From contig CALUEU010000003.1 in the NCBI GenBank assembly GCA_944319735.1, forward strand, positions 186,001 through 250,000: DNA of 64,000 bases, in the 5' to 3' direction. The position numbers and the translations under genes are program-made. Source of the DNA: an uncultured Methanomassiliicoccus sp. (GTDB taxonomy: Archaea > Thermoplasmatota > Thermoplasmata > Methanomassiliicoccales > Methanomassiliicoccaceae). Positions 16,553 through 24,746 of the stretch are shown piece by piece. Every line of letters starts with the position of its first letter. Position 1 is the stretch's first letter. The notes beneath the pieces were generated by a model, which saw only the letters and a list, made by a program, of their open reading frames with translations, did not search any database and was not told the origin of the DNA.

Positions 16553-16990
16553 TCACTTCTTTTCAACAAGCAGTGCAAGAGGTCTTTCCAGCCATTTTCC
16601 GCTTTCTAAATCTCCGACACGCTTTCCCATGCAGATGCCCTCTCGTGGCACAGGAGACACAGCCCATTTACCGTCCTCTCTCTGAATCCAGAGTGTTGCA
16701 CCGGGAAATCCTCTCTCCGGGACCCATTTTTCTGCTACGACCATCTGTTCATCTTCACTACTAGACTGAATCAATACCCTTTCAACAGCAGCAGCCATGT
16801 TATGAATTTCTTCACTGCATCCGTGAACATACTTTAAGTCTGTAAGAAACTCCAGTAGTTTTCCTAGTCTGACTTCATCACAGACTCTGAAGTTTCCACG
16901 TTTCATTTCATCCAACAGCGCCTGAGTAGGCGCACCTAGCGCTTGATATTTCTTAGCAAGTGCCAAGAATTCATTAAGGCTGATGTACAT
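16553..16990 (-). CDS. Hypothetical protein of the accessory island
   Basis: This 145-residue protein is not recognised. The start at 16990 (MYISLNEFLAL) is chosen because GAGGT lies seven bases upstream; the frame is open further but without such a site. The N-terminal half is helical and polar; the C-terminal half has aromatic/beta-like stretches (GATLWIQREDGKWAV, ESGKWLERPLALL). There are no Cys clusters, signal peptide or membrane span. It is the last gene of the minus-strand run of immunity-type genes, 124 bp after the LRR-SMI1 gene, and directly abuts the convergent hypF gene. By position it may be another immunity-type protein, which is inference only. Confidence 0.6.
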   Translation of the reverse strand: MYISLNEFLALAKKYQALGAPTQALLDEMKRGNFRVCDEVRLGKLLEFLTDLKYVHGCSEEIHNMAAAVERVLIQSSSEDEQMVVAEKWVPERGFPGATLWIQREDGKWAVSPVPREGICMGKRVGDLESGKWLERPLALLVEKK

Positions 16991-17135
16991 TTTAGTACCT
17001 CGAACTGTCATTTTGGGTTATGATTCTTAATTAGCTTTTGAACTGGCTATCAATTTTGATATTTGGATGGAATAAAATAGCATACTTCTAGTTCTAAAAT
17101 AATTTTCAAACGTAAACTTCAGTATTTTGCTGTTT

Positions 17136-18482
17136 TCAATCTATTTTTCCGTCCAGAAGATCTTTCAGCCAGCAAAGGAAGTCCGCTCCGTTATTGTAGG
17201 GGGATATTCCTACATCAGTAATCTCCCAGACCTCTCCTTTTGCACTTCCACATACAATTAAACTGAAACTGCGCCCACATCCAACATCTATAAGCCGGAG
17301 CTGTCCATTTTGTGTTGCAGCACAGATCCGAGCTTCATCGATATTTTCATCATCTTCCCATATCCATGCTTCATGGAAATCAAATCTTTTTGCAACATGT
17401 TTTGGTGCGAATACTGTTTGTTCTAACGTGTTCAATGAATGCTCACAATAAAAGCCGTTTCCAATTTGTGTCAAAACCGCGATGTATTCTTTCGGCAGCT
17501 TCACACCATGGCTTTCTTCAAACATTTTAATCTCTGCATTTTTCAGACAAGGATGTAGTACAATACCCAGTTCCTTGACTTTTTCTTTCAGACAAACAAT
17601 CTCCTGTTTGATTTCCGTCATAGATTTCTTGCATTTGCTCTTTCCCAGCTTTTTGCGTTCAATGTGGATAACACTCATCCTATCTTGAAATGCTGATAAG
17701 TCTGTAACTGACGTTTTTATCAAGTTAAGGTCGTTGAGTAAAGGAAGTTTTGCAAGACTACTGACATCTGTGACAGGTGTACCATACAGCCAAATCATTT
17801 CTAGTGTGGGGATTTCTGCAAGTGCTGAAACATCCGTTATTTTAGTATTGCTCAACGTTAACCTTTGTAAATGCGGCAGATCTTTCAGTGGAGAGATATC
17901 CTTGACAGCAGTATCATTTGCCATTATTTCGTTTAGGTTTTTGCAGAAAGACAGAGATGAAAGATCTTGCAAGTTTGGATTGTTTCCAATCCAAATATAC
18001 TCCAGATTCGAAAGATTCTCAAGAGGAGATAAATCACAGATACTGCAGTTTCGCAGAATGATCTTTTTCAGGTTTTGCAACCCACTTATCTTTGGTATTG
18101 CAACTTTAAAATCAGATAAACATAAAAAAGAAAGATTTTCAAGTCTTTGAAAATCACAGGATGCAATATTTGTTTTATTGTTATTTATATGTATTTTAGT
18201 CAGGTCGGAAAGCAAAGACAACGGTGATAGGTCTGAAACTGCGCAGTTATGCAATTCAATCTGTTCCAAATTAGTTAGACGGGATAGTGGAGAGATATCC
18301 ATCAGAGCCGGTTTTGAAATGGATGGCGGCGCTTCCATTGCCCAGTAGTGGAAGCGGTTATGATCATATGTCTCTATGAGTTGTTCTTCTGTTACTCCTG
18401 GATTGCATTCCACCAGTTCTTCAAAAACTTCTTTTTCCAATGAAGTTAACTGAACCGTAAAACTTCGCATTTCATATCCCAC
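17136..18482 (-). CDS. Leucine-rich repeat protein with C-terminal SMI1/KNR4 domain
   Basis: This 448-residue protein has no signal peptide or membrane span. Residues ~65-285 hold about ten internalin-like LRRs of ~22 residues (pattern LTNLEQIELHNCAVSDLSPL). Residues ~315-448 form a SMI1/KNR4-type domain (FEESHGVKLPKEYIAVLTQIGNG, then SFSLIVCGSAKGEVWEI). In bacteria this domain is typical of cytoplasmic immunity proteins of polymorphic toxin systems. The start is GTG 18482 or ATG 18470. It lies in the same orientation as the DUF1851 and DUF1266 genes, after a 178 bp gap. No toxin gene is adjacent. Acquisition from gut bacteria is likely by domain content. Confidence 0.8.
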   Translation of the reverse strand: MGYEMRSFTVQLTSLEKEVFEELVECNPGVTEEQLIETYDHNRFHYWAMEAPPSISKPALMDISPLSRLTNLEQIELHNCAVSDLSPLSLLSDLTKIHINNNKTNIASCDFQRLENLSFLCLSDFKVAIPKISGLQNLKKIILRNCSICDLSPLENLSNLEYIWIGNNPNLQDLSSLSFCKNLNEIMANDTAVKDISPLKDLPHLQRLTLSNTKITDVSALAEIPTLEMIWLYGTPVTDVSSLAKLPLLNDLNLIKTSVTDLSAFQDRMSVIHIERKKLGKSKCKKSMTEIKQEIVCLKEKVKELGIVLHPCLKNAEIKMFEESHGVKLPKEYIAVLTQIGNGFYCEHSLNTLEQTVFAPKHVAKRFDFHEAWIWEDDENIDEARICAATQNGQLRLIDVGCGRSFSLIVCGSAKGEVWEITDVGISPYNNGADFLCWLKDLLDGKID

Positions 18483-18660
18483 TCATCAGATGTATTTCAT
18501 ACAGCCAAACTAATTTACGAATTTTATCATCATTGCGTTTTCCTTTCATGTGTGTAGCTTCTTAATGCTTTGATAAAAATTTTAGAGATGTGTGACCACA
18601 TCTCTATGTTTTATTTTATAAAAATACGTCAGAAGCTCTTCGTTTGAAGCCGCATAGAGT

Positions 18661-19581
18661 TCATTGTTCTGACAGTACAGCTTCCATCTCCTCCAGAGTC
18701 AAACCTCGAAGCATTACATAGCTTCCACGAGTTTCTATAATGTATGGTTGCAGACGCTCCAAGGCTTCATGATATTCCAGCACATCCAGCATCTCATCTT
18801 TAGTCAGGCTGAAGAAGCTGAGTGCCCACAGACTGATCTCTTTTCCTTCAACAGCATATAATGTTTCCGGTTCTATCGGTAAAATTGTGTCTGCAGTCTC
18901 TGTGAGTGTAAAGTTTACAAGCACTGCACCATCTTCCCTCTCAAAGACATGTGGATTTGCCTCGTATGCATTTGACCATGCATCTCCATCATCATCTGAT
19001 TCAGAATCATCCGAACCCATTTCAAACAGTAGCTGCTGATGAACTTGAGCGTTGCCTTTCTGGATGCAGTCTACATTTTCACTTCCGCCCAAGGCCAATG
19101 CTGGTGCAAAGAAGTATATTTCATCCTCATCCAGGGCACCTTTTGCTTTCACTGCATTTTCAAATAATTCCTTATTTAATAGTTTTTCTTCGATTTCATC
19201 GTCTGCAATATAATTCTCGAAAAATTCACCAAAACTGTTACCGCAGTTTATTATCTGACGATAATGAATGTCTAACATACATACATCATTCTCGGTCTCT
19301 GAAAGCTTGCGGTAATAGAAGAGATTTCCAAAAGCAGTCATTAAAATCGGCAGCCTGGTTGGATTTTCTTCACCTAACCATTTGTAGAGGCTGCCCATAT
19401 AGTCATTTGGATTGATTACTTTCAGCAGGCCGTTGCCATAATCTCCAAATCCATACTCCCGCCAAAATTCCAGAAGTTCTTTTGGAAGTAGGTCTTGAAA
19501 TTGTTCCAATGTCTGTGAAGATGGTATCTGCAGTTCTTCTCCAGGTACATATTTATTTACAAATTTATCAAATACTTTCAT
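18661..19581 (-). CDS. GAD-like / DUF1851 (Tdi1-type immunity) protein
   Basis: In this 306-residue protein, residues ~1-95 match the GAD-like domain (LPKELLEFWREYGFGDYGNG, NPNDY, TAFGNLFYYR) and residues ~110-195 the DUF1851 domain (GNSFGEFFENYI, KELFENAVKAKGAL, FFAPALALGGSENV). This pair is the architecture of Tdi1-like proteins that neutralise type VI-secreted DNases. The remaining ~110 residues are an acidic linker and an unassigned C-terminal part. The start ATG has GGAGAG eight bases upstream. The DUF1266 gene lies 27 bp upstream on the same strand, so the two are cotranscribed. No matching toxin is seen. Confidence 0.82.
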   Translation of the reverse strand: MKVFDKFVNKYVPGEELQIPSSQTLEQFQDLLPKELLEFWREYGFGDYGNGLLKVINPNDYMGSLYKWLGEENPTRLPILMTAFGNLFYYRKLSETENDVCMLDIHYRQIINCGNSFGEFFENYIADDEIEEKLLNKELFENAVKAKGALDEDEIYFFAPALALGGSENVDCIQKGNAQVHQQLLFEMGSDDSESDDDGDAWSNAYEANPHVFEREDGAVLVNFTLTETADTILPIEPETLYAVEGKEISLWALSFFSLTKDEMLDVLEYHEALERLQPYIIETRGSYVMLRGLTLEEMEAVLSEQ

Positions 19582-19608
19582 AATGCACTCTCCTTTCTTG
19601 CATCCTGT

Positions 19609-20787
19609 TCATCCTGCAAAGCCTATGTTAGGCATTGCGGGCCATGGGCATCTTCTCCATTGACCATCATCTTCATCCTGGCTGGTCAGTAAATCGGTTA
19701 CAGCATCTGCTAGATATCCAAGATAAATCTCTGCATTGCCGTCTCCGCATAGTAGTTTCCACATCAGACCGCCAAACAGGTAGGATTGTGCAAACTCCCT
19801 CCAGCTGTGTAGCTGTTCCATTGCCCGCTGGGAGAGGTCCCACAGTATGCCACTTGCCTCTCCGGGAGTAATCCAGCCGAGGTAGCAGCCCCATCTCGTC
19901 AACATAGCCGCACGGCCAATATCCCAACCGGCAAGAAAGCCTGGTGCATAGTGTGTTTTATAATGCTGAGCGAACCGCCATCCGCGACGGACAGACTCCT
20001 GCTCTTCTTCATCTAAATCCTCATCCATCAGATCTTCCGGAGATGCTGCTTCACAGTACATTGCATATCTTAAGATGTATCCTTCTTGCATCAGGTAGCG
20101 GATGGTATCCAGCAGCTCACTGCGTCCGTTAATGCCCCAAGACCTGCGTACGATGGAAACAATCTGCTGTTCCATTACTGGAACGTGCTCTTCCACATCC
20201 ATCGAATCAAGTTCATGCCCGTTGAGGTTGGATATGATGCCAGAAAGAAGGATGCCGAAGTTTTCCCACTGCGGTGAATTTTTCAAATATGGAACAGATT
20301 CTGTCTCTGGAAGAGCTGCAATTTGAACAAGCTTTTCATCTAAAATTCCATAGAGCTCTTCTTCTAACTCTAAATCAAGCTCCCTGTCTTCCTCATCCTC
20401 ATCGCCTTCTTCCATTTCCAGTGTTTCCATTGCGGCTGAGATTATGGACATCTTCTCGCCAAACAATTGCTCCATCAGCCCGTCTACTCCCAGAGCAGCG
20501 GCTTCAGACACTCGTTCATCAACCATGCGTTGGACCATTTCTTCATTAGCTGCTATCTGTGCAATGTCTTCTGGACTGAACATCTGCCCCATGATTTCAA
20601 CCTGGCGTTGGGCATTGGCAGCTGCCTGCTCAGCTTCTCTCTGCTGCTCATCCACCTCATCATTTGAAGACTTTGCAAATGCCTCCTCATTTATCTTGCG
20701 GCTTTTCTCCATTGATTCCTCAAGCGATTTAGAAGCCTTCTCCGAGGCTTCCTTGGCGCGTCTCATGATCTCATCAACATCTACCAT
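19609..20787 (-). CDS. DUF1266-domain protein with long coiled-coil N-terminus
   Basis: In this 392-residue protein, residues 1-~65 are a charged coiled coil (KEASEKASKSLEESMEKSR and similar), followed by acidic low-complexity sequence near 125-145. The C-terminal ~190 residues match DUF1266: RSWGINGRSELLDTIRYL, GWDIGRAAMLTRWGCYLGW, then SWREFAQSYLFGGLMW. In bacteria DUF1266 proteins occur beside polymorphic-toxin and immunity genes; their activity is unknown. The ATG is preceded by GGAGAG. It is flanked by the DUF1851 gene (27 bp downstream) and the TetR gene (40 bp upstream), suggesting one operon. Confidence 0.8.
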   Translation of the reverse strand: MVDVDEIMRRAKEASEKASKSLEESMEKSRKINEEAFAKSSNDEVDEQQREAEQAAANAQRQVEIMGQMFSPEDIAQIAANEEMVQRMVDERVSEAAALGVDGLMEQLFGEKMSIISAAMETLEMEEGDEDEEDRELDLELEEELYGILDEKLVQIAALPETESVPYLKNSPQWENFGILLSGIISNLNGHELDSMDVEEHVPVMEQQIVSIVRRSWGINGRSELLDTIRYLMQEGYILRYAMYCEAASPEDLMDEDLDEEEQESVRRGWRFAQHYKTHYAPGFLAGWDIGRAAMLTRWGCYLGWITPGEASGILWDLSQRAMEQLHSWREFAQSYLFGGLMWKLLCGDGNAEIYLGYLADAVTDLLTSQDEDDGQWRRCPWPAMPNIGFAG

Positions 20788-20827
20788 ATTTATCTCTCCA
20801 TATCAATTAAATCTTGATGGAAGTAAA

Positions 20828-21445
20828 TTACTCACGCTCCTTCTGCAGCGTCTCCATAAACTCTACTAAAGTGTCAATTTGAAAGTCTACCATTTCATCG
20901 GCAGACTCTTGGAAAAGAAAAGGCAGCTTATCGGGAATTGCTTTACGAACGATTATTATTGATAGTATTTGATTGCATATCAGTTTTATTTTTGATTCGT
21001 CTGTACACACACCAAATACTGCTAAAATCTTAGTGAAAGTATCAATTTGTCTTTCTCGAAATGTATAGTTATTCTTTGCAGATAAATGTTTAAAAATAGC
21101 CTGCTGATCTTCTACGGTCATAATGGCAAAATGATTTTCTTTTCCGTAACAGCAGTCATATATGAACCGTTTTACACAATCATGCAAACTCAAATCTGGA
21201 TTATTTTTCAGATTTTGCATATATTCAATTATGCGGGGCTGCTGATGGTAAAATGCCTCTACAATCAAATCTTCTTTTGTTGGAAAAAATGAGTAGAAAA
21301 ATGTGCGTGAAATACCGACTTGATTGTATATCTGTTCAACAGTCGTATGCTGAATGCCTTGTTTTGCCATTAATTCAAGTCCTGTATCTAACAAAGCTTC
21401 TCTGATCTGTTTACGTTCAGCCTCGGTGTATCCGACTTTTGGCAT
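20828..21445 (-). CDS. TetR/AcrR-family transcriptional regulator
   Basis: This 205-residue protein has the TetR N-terminal DNA-binding domain (LLDTGLELMAKQGIQHTTVEQI, then QVGISRTFFYSFFPTKEDL, about residues 18-62) and an all-helical C-terminal ligand/dimer region. TetR proteins are rare in methanogens and common in gut bacteria. It is the first gene of the minus-strand island, 40 bp before the DUF1266 gene, so it probably controls that operon. A GGAG site lies seven bases before the ATG. The target site is not identified; the 375 bp upstream contain the candidate structured RNA. Confidence 0.9.
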   Translation of the reverse strand: MPKVGYTEAERKQIREALLDTGLELMAKQGIQHTTVEQIYNQVGISRTFFYSFFPTKEDLIVEAFYHQQPRIIEYMQNLKNNPDLSLHDCVKRFIYDCCYGKENHFAIMTVEDQQAIFKHLSAKNNYTFRERQIDTFTKILAVFGVCTDESKIKLICNQILSIIIVRKAIPDKLPFLFQESADEMVDFQIDTLVEFMETLQKERE

Positions 21446-21616
21446 TTTTGCTCCTTTCCGCTCTCAAAATAAAAACAAAGTATTTTAATTTGTTCTTATT
21501 TTTGACATACAGTAATGCTACTAACCTAACACATCAATGAAAAAATTATGATATTCATGTTTAGCATGTGATCGTTTTAGATGATATTGTTTATAAATAA
21601 AACGTAGAATTCAAAA

Positions 21617-21765
21617 GTATCTAGGGGTCAGTAGGGCAGTATTTCATAACTGTGACAAGGGGATACGCTGCCCTGCCGACCCTTGCTAGCACGAAATATA
21701 GTGTTCGGCGGACAAGAACAGCCATAGCTAATTCTTTCCGCCGATTCGTATCCCTGTCAGCTCCT
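21617..21765 (+). ncRNA. Candidate structured RNA with two stems and a pseudoknot
   Basis: GGGTCAGTAGGGCAG (21625-21639) pairs with CTGCCCTGCCGACCC (21668-21682) with one mismatch, extended by CTAG/CTAG outside. TCGGCGGA (21705-21712) pairs perfectly with TCCGCCGA (21737-21744). GGGATACG in the first loop (21660-21667) is exactly complementary to CGTATCCC (21747-21754) after the second stem, giving a pseudoknot. A TATA-like box (TTTATAAAT, about 21590) lies at the right distance for a start near 21620. It lies ~100 bp before the phosphatase-superfamily gene of the cobalamin locus, so it is either a free RNA or a leader. No B12 box is present. Strand is inferred from the TATA box. Confidence 0.6.
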
Positions 21766-21862
21766 GATATTTACTACATGATATAATACTCTTGTGTATG
21801 CTCTGACAGTTCAATGAGCATTGATTTATATTTCAATGCCATTTCCGACGCAGAGGATAACC

Positions 21863-22912
21863 GTGAACACGTTGATAATAATGCTAGATGGTGCAGCAGA
21901 TGAAAAAATACCTGCTTTTAATTATAAGACACCTCTAGAATCTCTGGACAAAAAGTTCATGGACGGCGTGGCTTCCAACGGTTTATTCGGATGGACAGAA
22001 GGCCAGAAATACACTCATCTGTTTTTATTGGGATTCTTTACTGGTAAAGTATGTGATGTACCCAGAGGTCTTATCGAAGCACACGGCATGGATATACCTT
22101 TGAATGAGAACTCTGTAGCATACCGCTTCTCTCCAGCCTGCTTCAGGAATGGAAAGTTTGAGTGGGCCTACAGAGTGAATGCAGACATGTATCTCAAGCT
22201 GCAAGAGTGCATGATTAATTCAATAAGTCTCCTGAACGGCATGGCGCCAAAACTCTATTTTCACGGCAGTGATGGCAGAGGCGTCATAACCATTGAAAAT
22301 GGCCAGTATGATTATCCTATGCCGCCTTATCCGCTTCCTGAGAATCCTGACTACAATCCATTCTGTGAATGCATAGAAGCCGTTGCAGATGAGTTGGATG
22401 GTCTCACATTCCTTCCCTGGGGCGGAGGGTCAATTAAAAACTCAGCCCATAAAGGTGCATTTGCCAAGTCTAAGGACCTCACCATCCTTTCAAGCAGTCC
22501 ATCTGCACTTGGCGTAGGAAGACTTTTAGGAATAAGCTGCAAGCGCGTGGATGATTTCCGGGTGGGAATGGACGAGTCTCTTGAAATGCTTCAGCACAAT
22601 GATGTATTCCTGCATGTTGATGAGACTGATGACGTCTCTCACCGCACGGAACCAGAGAGTAAGAGAAACATGCTTGCTGAAATCGATGAGTTCTTCTGTA
22701 ATAATTTAGACTTTTTAGAAGGACACAGAGTAGCATTAATAATTGACCACGGCACCTCTTCCATCAATGGACAACATATGCCGGTGCCGGTGCCGTTTGC
22801 AGTTTCTAACATCTCAAAATCGATGAAGTCAGGAATAAATTTCTGTGAAAATACCTCTGCACACTACCCGATTGAAAATCTCTTCTGTTCTATAATGCAG
22901 CACACTGATTGA
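21863..22912 (+). CDS. Phosphoglycerate-mutase-like protein of the alkaline phosphatase superfamily, nucleophile lost
   Basis: This ~349-residue protein is related to archaeal cofactor-independent phosphoglycerate mutase (ApgM). It keeps the metal-site segments IIMLDGAADE at the start, HVDETDDVSH and IIDHGTSSINGQH near the end, and KTPLESLDKKFMD after the first strand. The family's GSDTAHL segment, which holds the nucleophile Ser and a metal Asp, reads GQKYTHL here (nt 22001-22021), so normal mutase/phosphatase chemistry is doubtful. GTG 21863 is preferred (GAGG seven bases upstream, family N-terminus); ATG 21836 and TTG 21821 are alternatives. It opens the cobalamin locus on the same strand as cobT. 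Confidence 0.75.
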   Translation: MNTLIIMLDGAADEKIPAFNYKTPLESLDKKFMDGVASNGLFGWTEGQKYTHLFLLGFFTGKVCDVPRGLIEAHGMDIPLNENSVAYRFSPACFRNGKFEWAYRVNADMYLKLQECMINSISLLNGMAPKLYFHGSDGRGVITIENGQYDYPMPPYPLPENPDYNPFCECIEAVADELDGLTFLPWGGGSIKNSAHKGAFAKSKDLTILSSSPSALGVGRLLGISCKRVDDFRVGMDESLEMLQHNDVFLHVDETDDVSHRTEPESKRNMLAEIDEFFCNNLDFLEGHRVALIIDHGTSSINGQHMPVPVPFAVSNISKSMKSGINFCENTSAHYPIENLFCSIMQHTD

Positions 22913-22920
22913 TAAATTGG

Positions 22921-23004
22921 ATGGAGATATTCTCCATATGATTTGTCTGCCCGTTTCTCTTATATATCCCATGCGGTTTATTTGGGTAAACGCATCCAAT
23001 GCGT
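22921..23004 (+). promoter_or_regulatory. cobT promoter region with palindromes
   Basis: A perfect palindrome ATGGAGA-TAT-TCTCCAT lies at 22921-22937. A TATA-like TTATATAT is near 22960-22967. Two overlapping inverted repeats follow: ATGCGGTTTA with TAAACGCAT (22971-22995) and ACGCAT-CCA-ATGCGT (22990-23004). Since ACGCAT is used in both, the two folds exclude each other. They could be operators or an attenuation-like leader in front of cobT (ATG 23022). Confidence 0.5.
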
Positions 23005-23021
23005 AATGGAAGTGAGCATAT

Positions 23022-24128
23022 ATGTCGTGTAAGATCCCAGAAAATATCAGGCTCTGTTTAGAAGAGGATTTAGGCAAGGAATTTATCGAACGCGTGATAG
23101 GCAAAACTCCGACGTATGTGTGCGTTATCGGTAACACAGAGACAGCCAAAATCCCTGGGGTCTCAGCTGCAGGAGCCAATCCAGACATCACAGACACCAC
23201 TCCAGCTGCCGATATGGAATTATTGCATTACGGCAGATGCAAATGTATCGATGGAGTTCCAGTGACGCCTACCGGAGTACCTACTCCAGGAATTATCACC
23301 ATGAGCGCTACAAAAATGTCGAAAATGCCCATTTTTGTAGTTAATGCAGGAACCCGCGTGAAACCACACGTTCCCTATTTTGAGCTGGATGGATCTCCAG
23401 GTGAAGACATACGCACTGGAAAAGCTGTTAAAAATGCAGAAAGGACATTTGACAGAGCTGTCCTGGCTGGAAAAGCGCTCGCCAAAATCAGCAACTATCT
23501 TGTCATTGGAGAATCAATCGCCGGTGGTACAACCACCGCCTATGGTGTTCTTACAGCTTTGGGATATGATGCAAAAGGAAAAGTTTCCAGCAGTATGATT
23601 GATAATCCCTCGTCATTAAAAGACAACATTGTCCAGGAAGGTCTGAGAAACTGCGGCATCAGCGAATCAATTCTGAAAAAGGATCCTATGATGGCAGTAG
23701 AGGCTCTGGGCGATCCGATGATTGTCGCCGCTGCAGGACTGGCTGTTGGAGCTGCAGAATCAGTTCCCGTGCTTCTTGCCGGTGGAACTCAGATGGCGGC
23801 AGTGCTTTCAGTAATCAAAGGCATGGATGACTCGGTATTGGACAACGTGGCCTTGGGAACAACCAGATGGATTGTTGAAGACAGCTCTTCAGACATCATC
23901 GGTTTAGTCTCACAGATTGCAAAGGTGCCGGTTCTGGCAGCAGATCTCAACTTCTCCACATCTAAGTATGACGGTCTGAACGTTTATGAGAAGGGATTAG
24001 TGAAGGAAGGTGTCGGAGCAGGAGGGTCATCAATTGCAGCTATGCTGATGTCTGATGGAAAAATCAATGCCCGCAATCTGCTCGATGAAATTGAAAAGAA
24101 TTACGTCAGGTTAGTATCCAGACGCTGA
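23022..24128 (+). CDS. cobT: Nicotinate-nucleotide--dimethylbenzimidazole phosphoribosyltransferase CobT (archaeal type)
   Basis: This 368-residue enzyme activates the lower-ligand base as alpha-ribazole phosphate in cobalamin synthesis. Visible landmarks of the archaeal branch: CVIGNTETAKIPGVSAAGANPDIT near 35-58, the TPTGVPTPGIIT loop, FVVNAGTRVKPH, GESIAGGTTTAYGVL near 165 and VLLAGGTQMAAVL near 250. It ends convergently with cobY, overlapping by 18 bases. It is the only plus-strand member of the nucleotide-loop pathway here besides the phosphatase-like gene upstream. Confidence 0.93.
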   Translation: MSCKIPENIRLCLEEDLGKEFIERVIGKTPTYVCVIGNTETAKIPGVSAAGANPDITDTTPAADMELLHYGRCKCIDGVPVTPTGVPTPGIITMSATKMSKMPIFVVNAGTRVKPHVPYFELDGSPGEDIRTGKAVKNAERTFDRAVLAGKALAKISNYLVIGESIAGGTTTAYGVLTALGYDAKGKVSSSMIDNPSSLKDNIVQEGLRNCGISESILKKDPMMAVEALGDPMIVAAAGLAVGAAESVPVLLAGGTQMAAVLSVIKGMDDSVLDNVALGTTRWIVEDSSSDIIGLVSQIAKVPVLAADLNFSTSKYDGLNVYEKGLVKEGVGAGGSSIAAMLMSDGKINARNLLDEIEKNYVRLVSRR

Positions 24129-24746
24129 TCTATTAGAGGAGGCTAAAACCTCCTCAGCTATTTTTAACTCATTTACTGTGTTTATATTAATTATCAGATC
24201 TATATTTTCTGTAAGCATGTAGCCTTCAGTCAGACTTTTCATTGAAAGCATGTCAAGTCTGTCAAGCACAGAGACACCGCAGAATACAGACTGCACACCG
24301 TTTACTGGCAGGCTGTATGTGGGTTTAATGCCTAAAGAAGTCAGCAGAGAGTAAGGTGCGGCCACTGAATAGGAGTGCACACCAGACTTATAGTACCCTT
24401 CAATGACAGAATCAATCCCGGATGGGCTGAGCAGAGGCATATCTGCAGGGCAGATGAAGACCTCTTCCGTAGTCATCTGGTTCATTGAGTAGTTTAAATC
24501 TATGCAGTATTCTTCACCAGATGTGTCGACTACGTTCACATCCATATCTTTGAGGTGCTGTTTTGTAAGCGGCGTGTTGGGACTTACAGAAATGTAAATG
24601 TCTTTGATGCTGCTGGCTGCTTTCAGAGCGTCTATTACGTAATCTATAATCGGCCTGCCCAGAATATTGATTATCGGCTTTTCAGTACCGATCTCTTTTA
24701 TTCTGCTGCCTTTGCCGCCTGCTGTTATCAGAGCATCTATTTTCAT
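24111..24746 (-). CDS. cobY: Adenosylcobinamide-phosphate guanylyltransferase CobY
   Basis: This ~211-residue archaeal GTP:adenosylcobinamide-phosphate guanylyltransferase replaces bacterial CobU. The nucleotidyltransferase motif ALITAGGKGSR followed by EKP (about residues 5-24) and FICPADMPLLS near 100 are clear. The start MKIDALITAGG at 24746 is preferred over the Met three codons upstream. The gene begins inside the last codons of cobS, and its 3' end overlaps convergent cobT. With cobS, cbiZ-cobZ, cbiB and cobD it forms one minus-strand operon. Confidence 0.93.
   Translation of the reverse strand: MKIDALITAGGKGSRIKEIGTEKPIINILGRPIIDYVIDALKAASSIKDIYISVSPNTPLTKQHLKDMDVNVVDTSGEEYCIDLNYSMNQMTTEEVFICPADMPLLSPSGIDSVIEGYYKSGVHSYSVAAPYSLLTSLGIKPTYSLPVNGVQSVFCGVSVLDRLDMLSMKSLTEGYMLTENIDLIININTVNELKIAEEVLASSNRSASGY

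Noticed and set aside
21617-21765. Cobalamin riboswitch upstream of the cobalamin locus
   Set aside because: No B12-box-like sequence or GCCACTG element is present; the helices do not match the known class.
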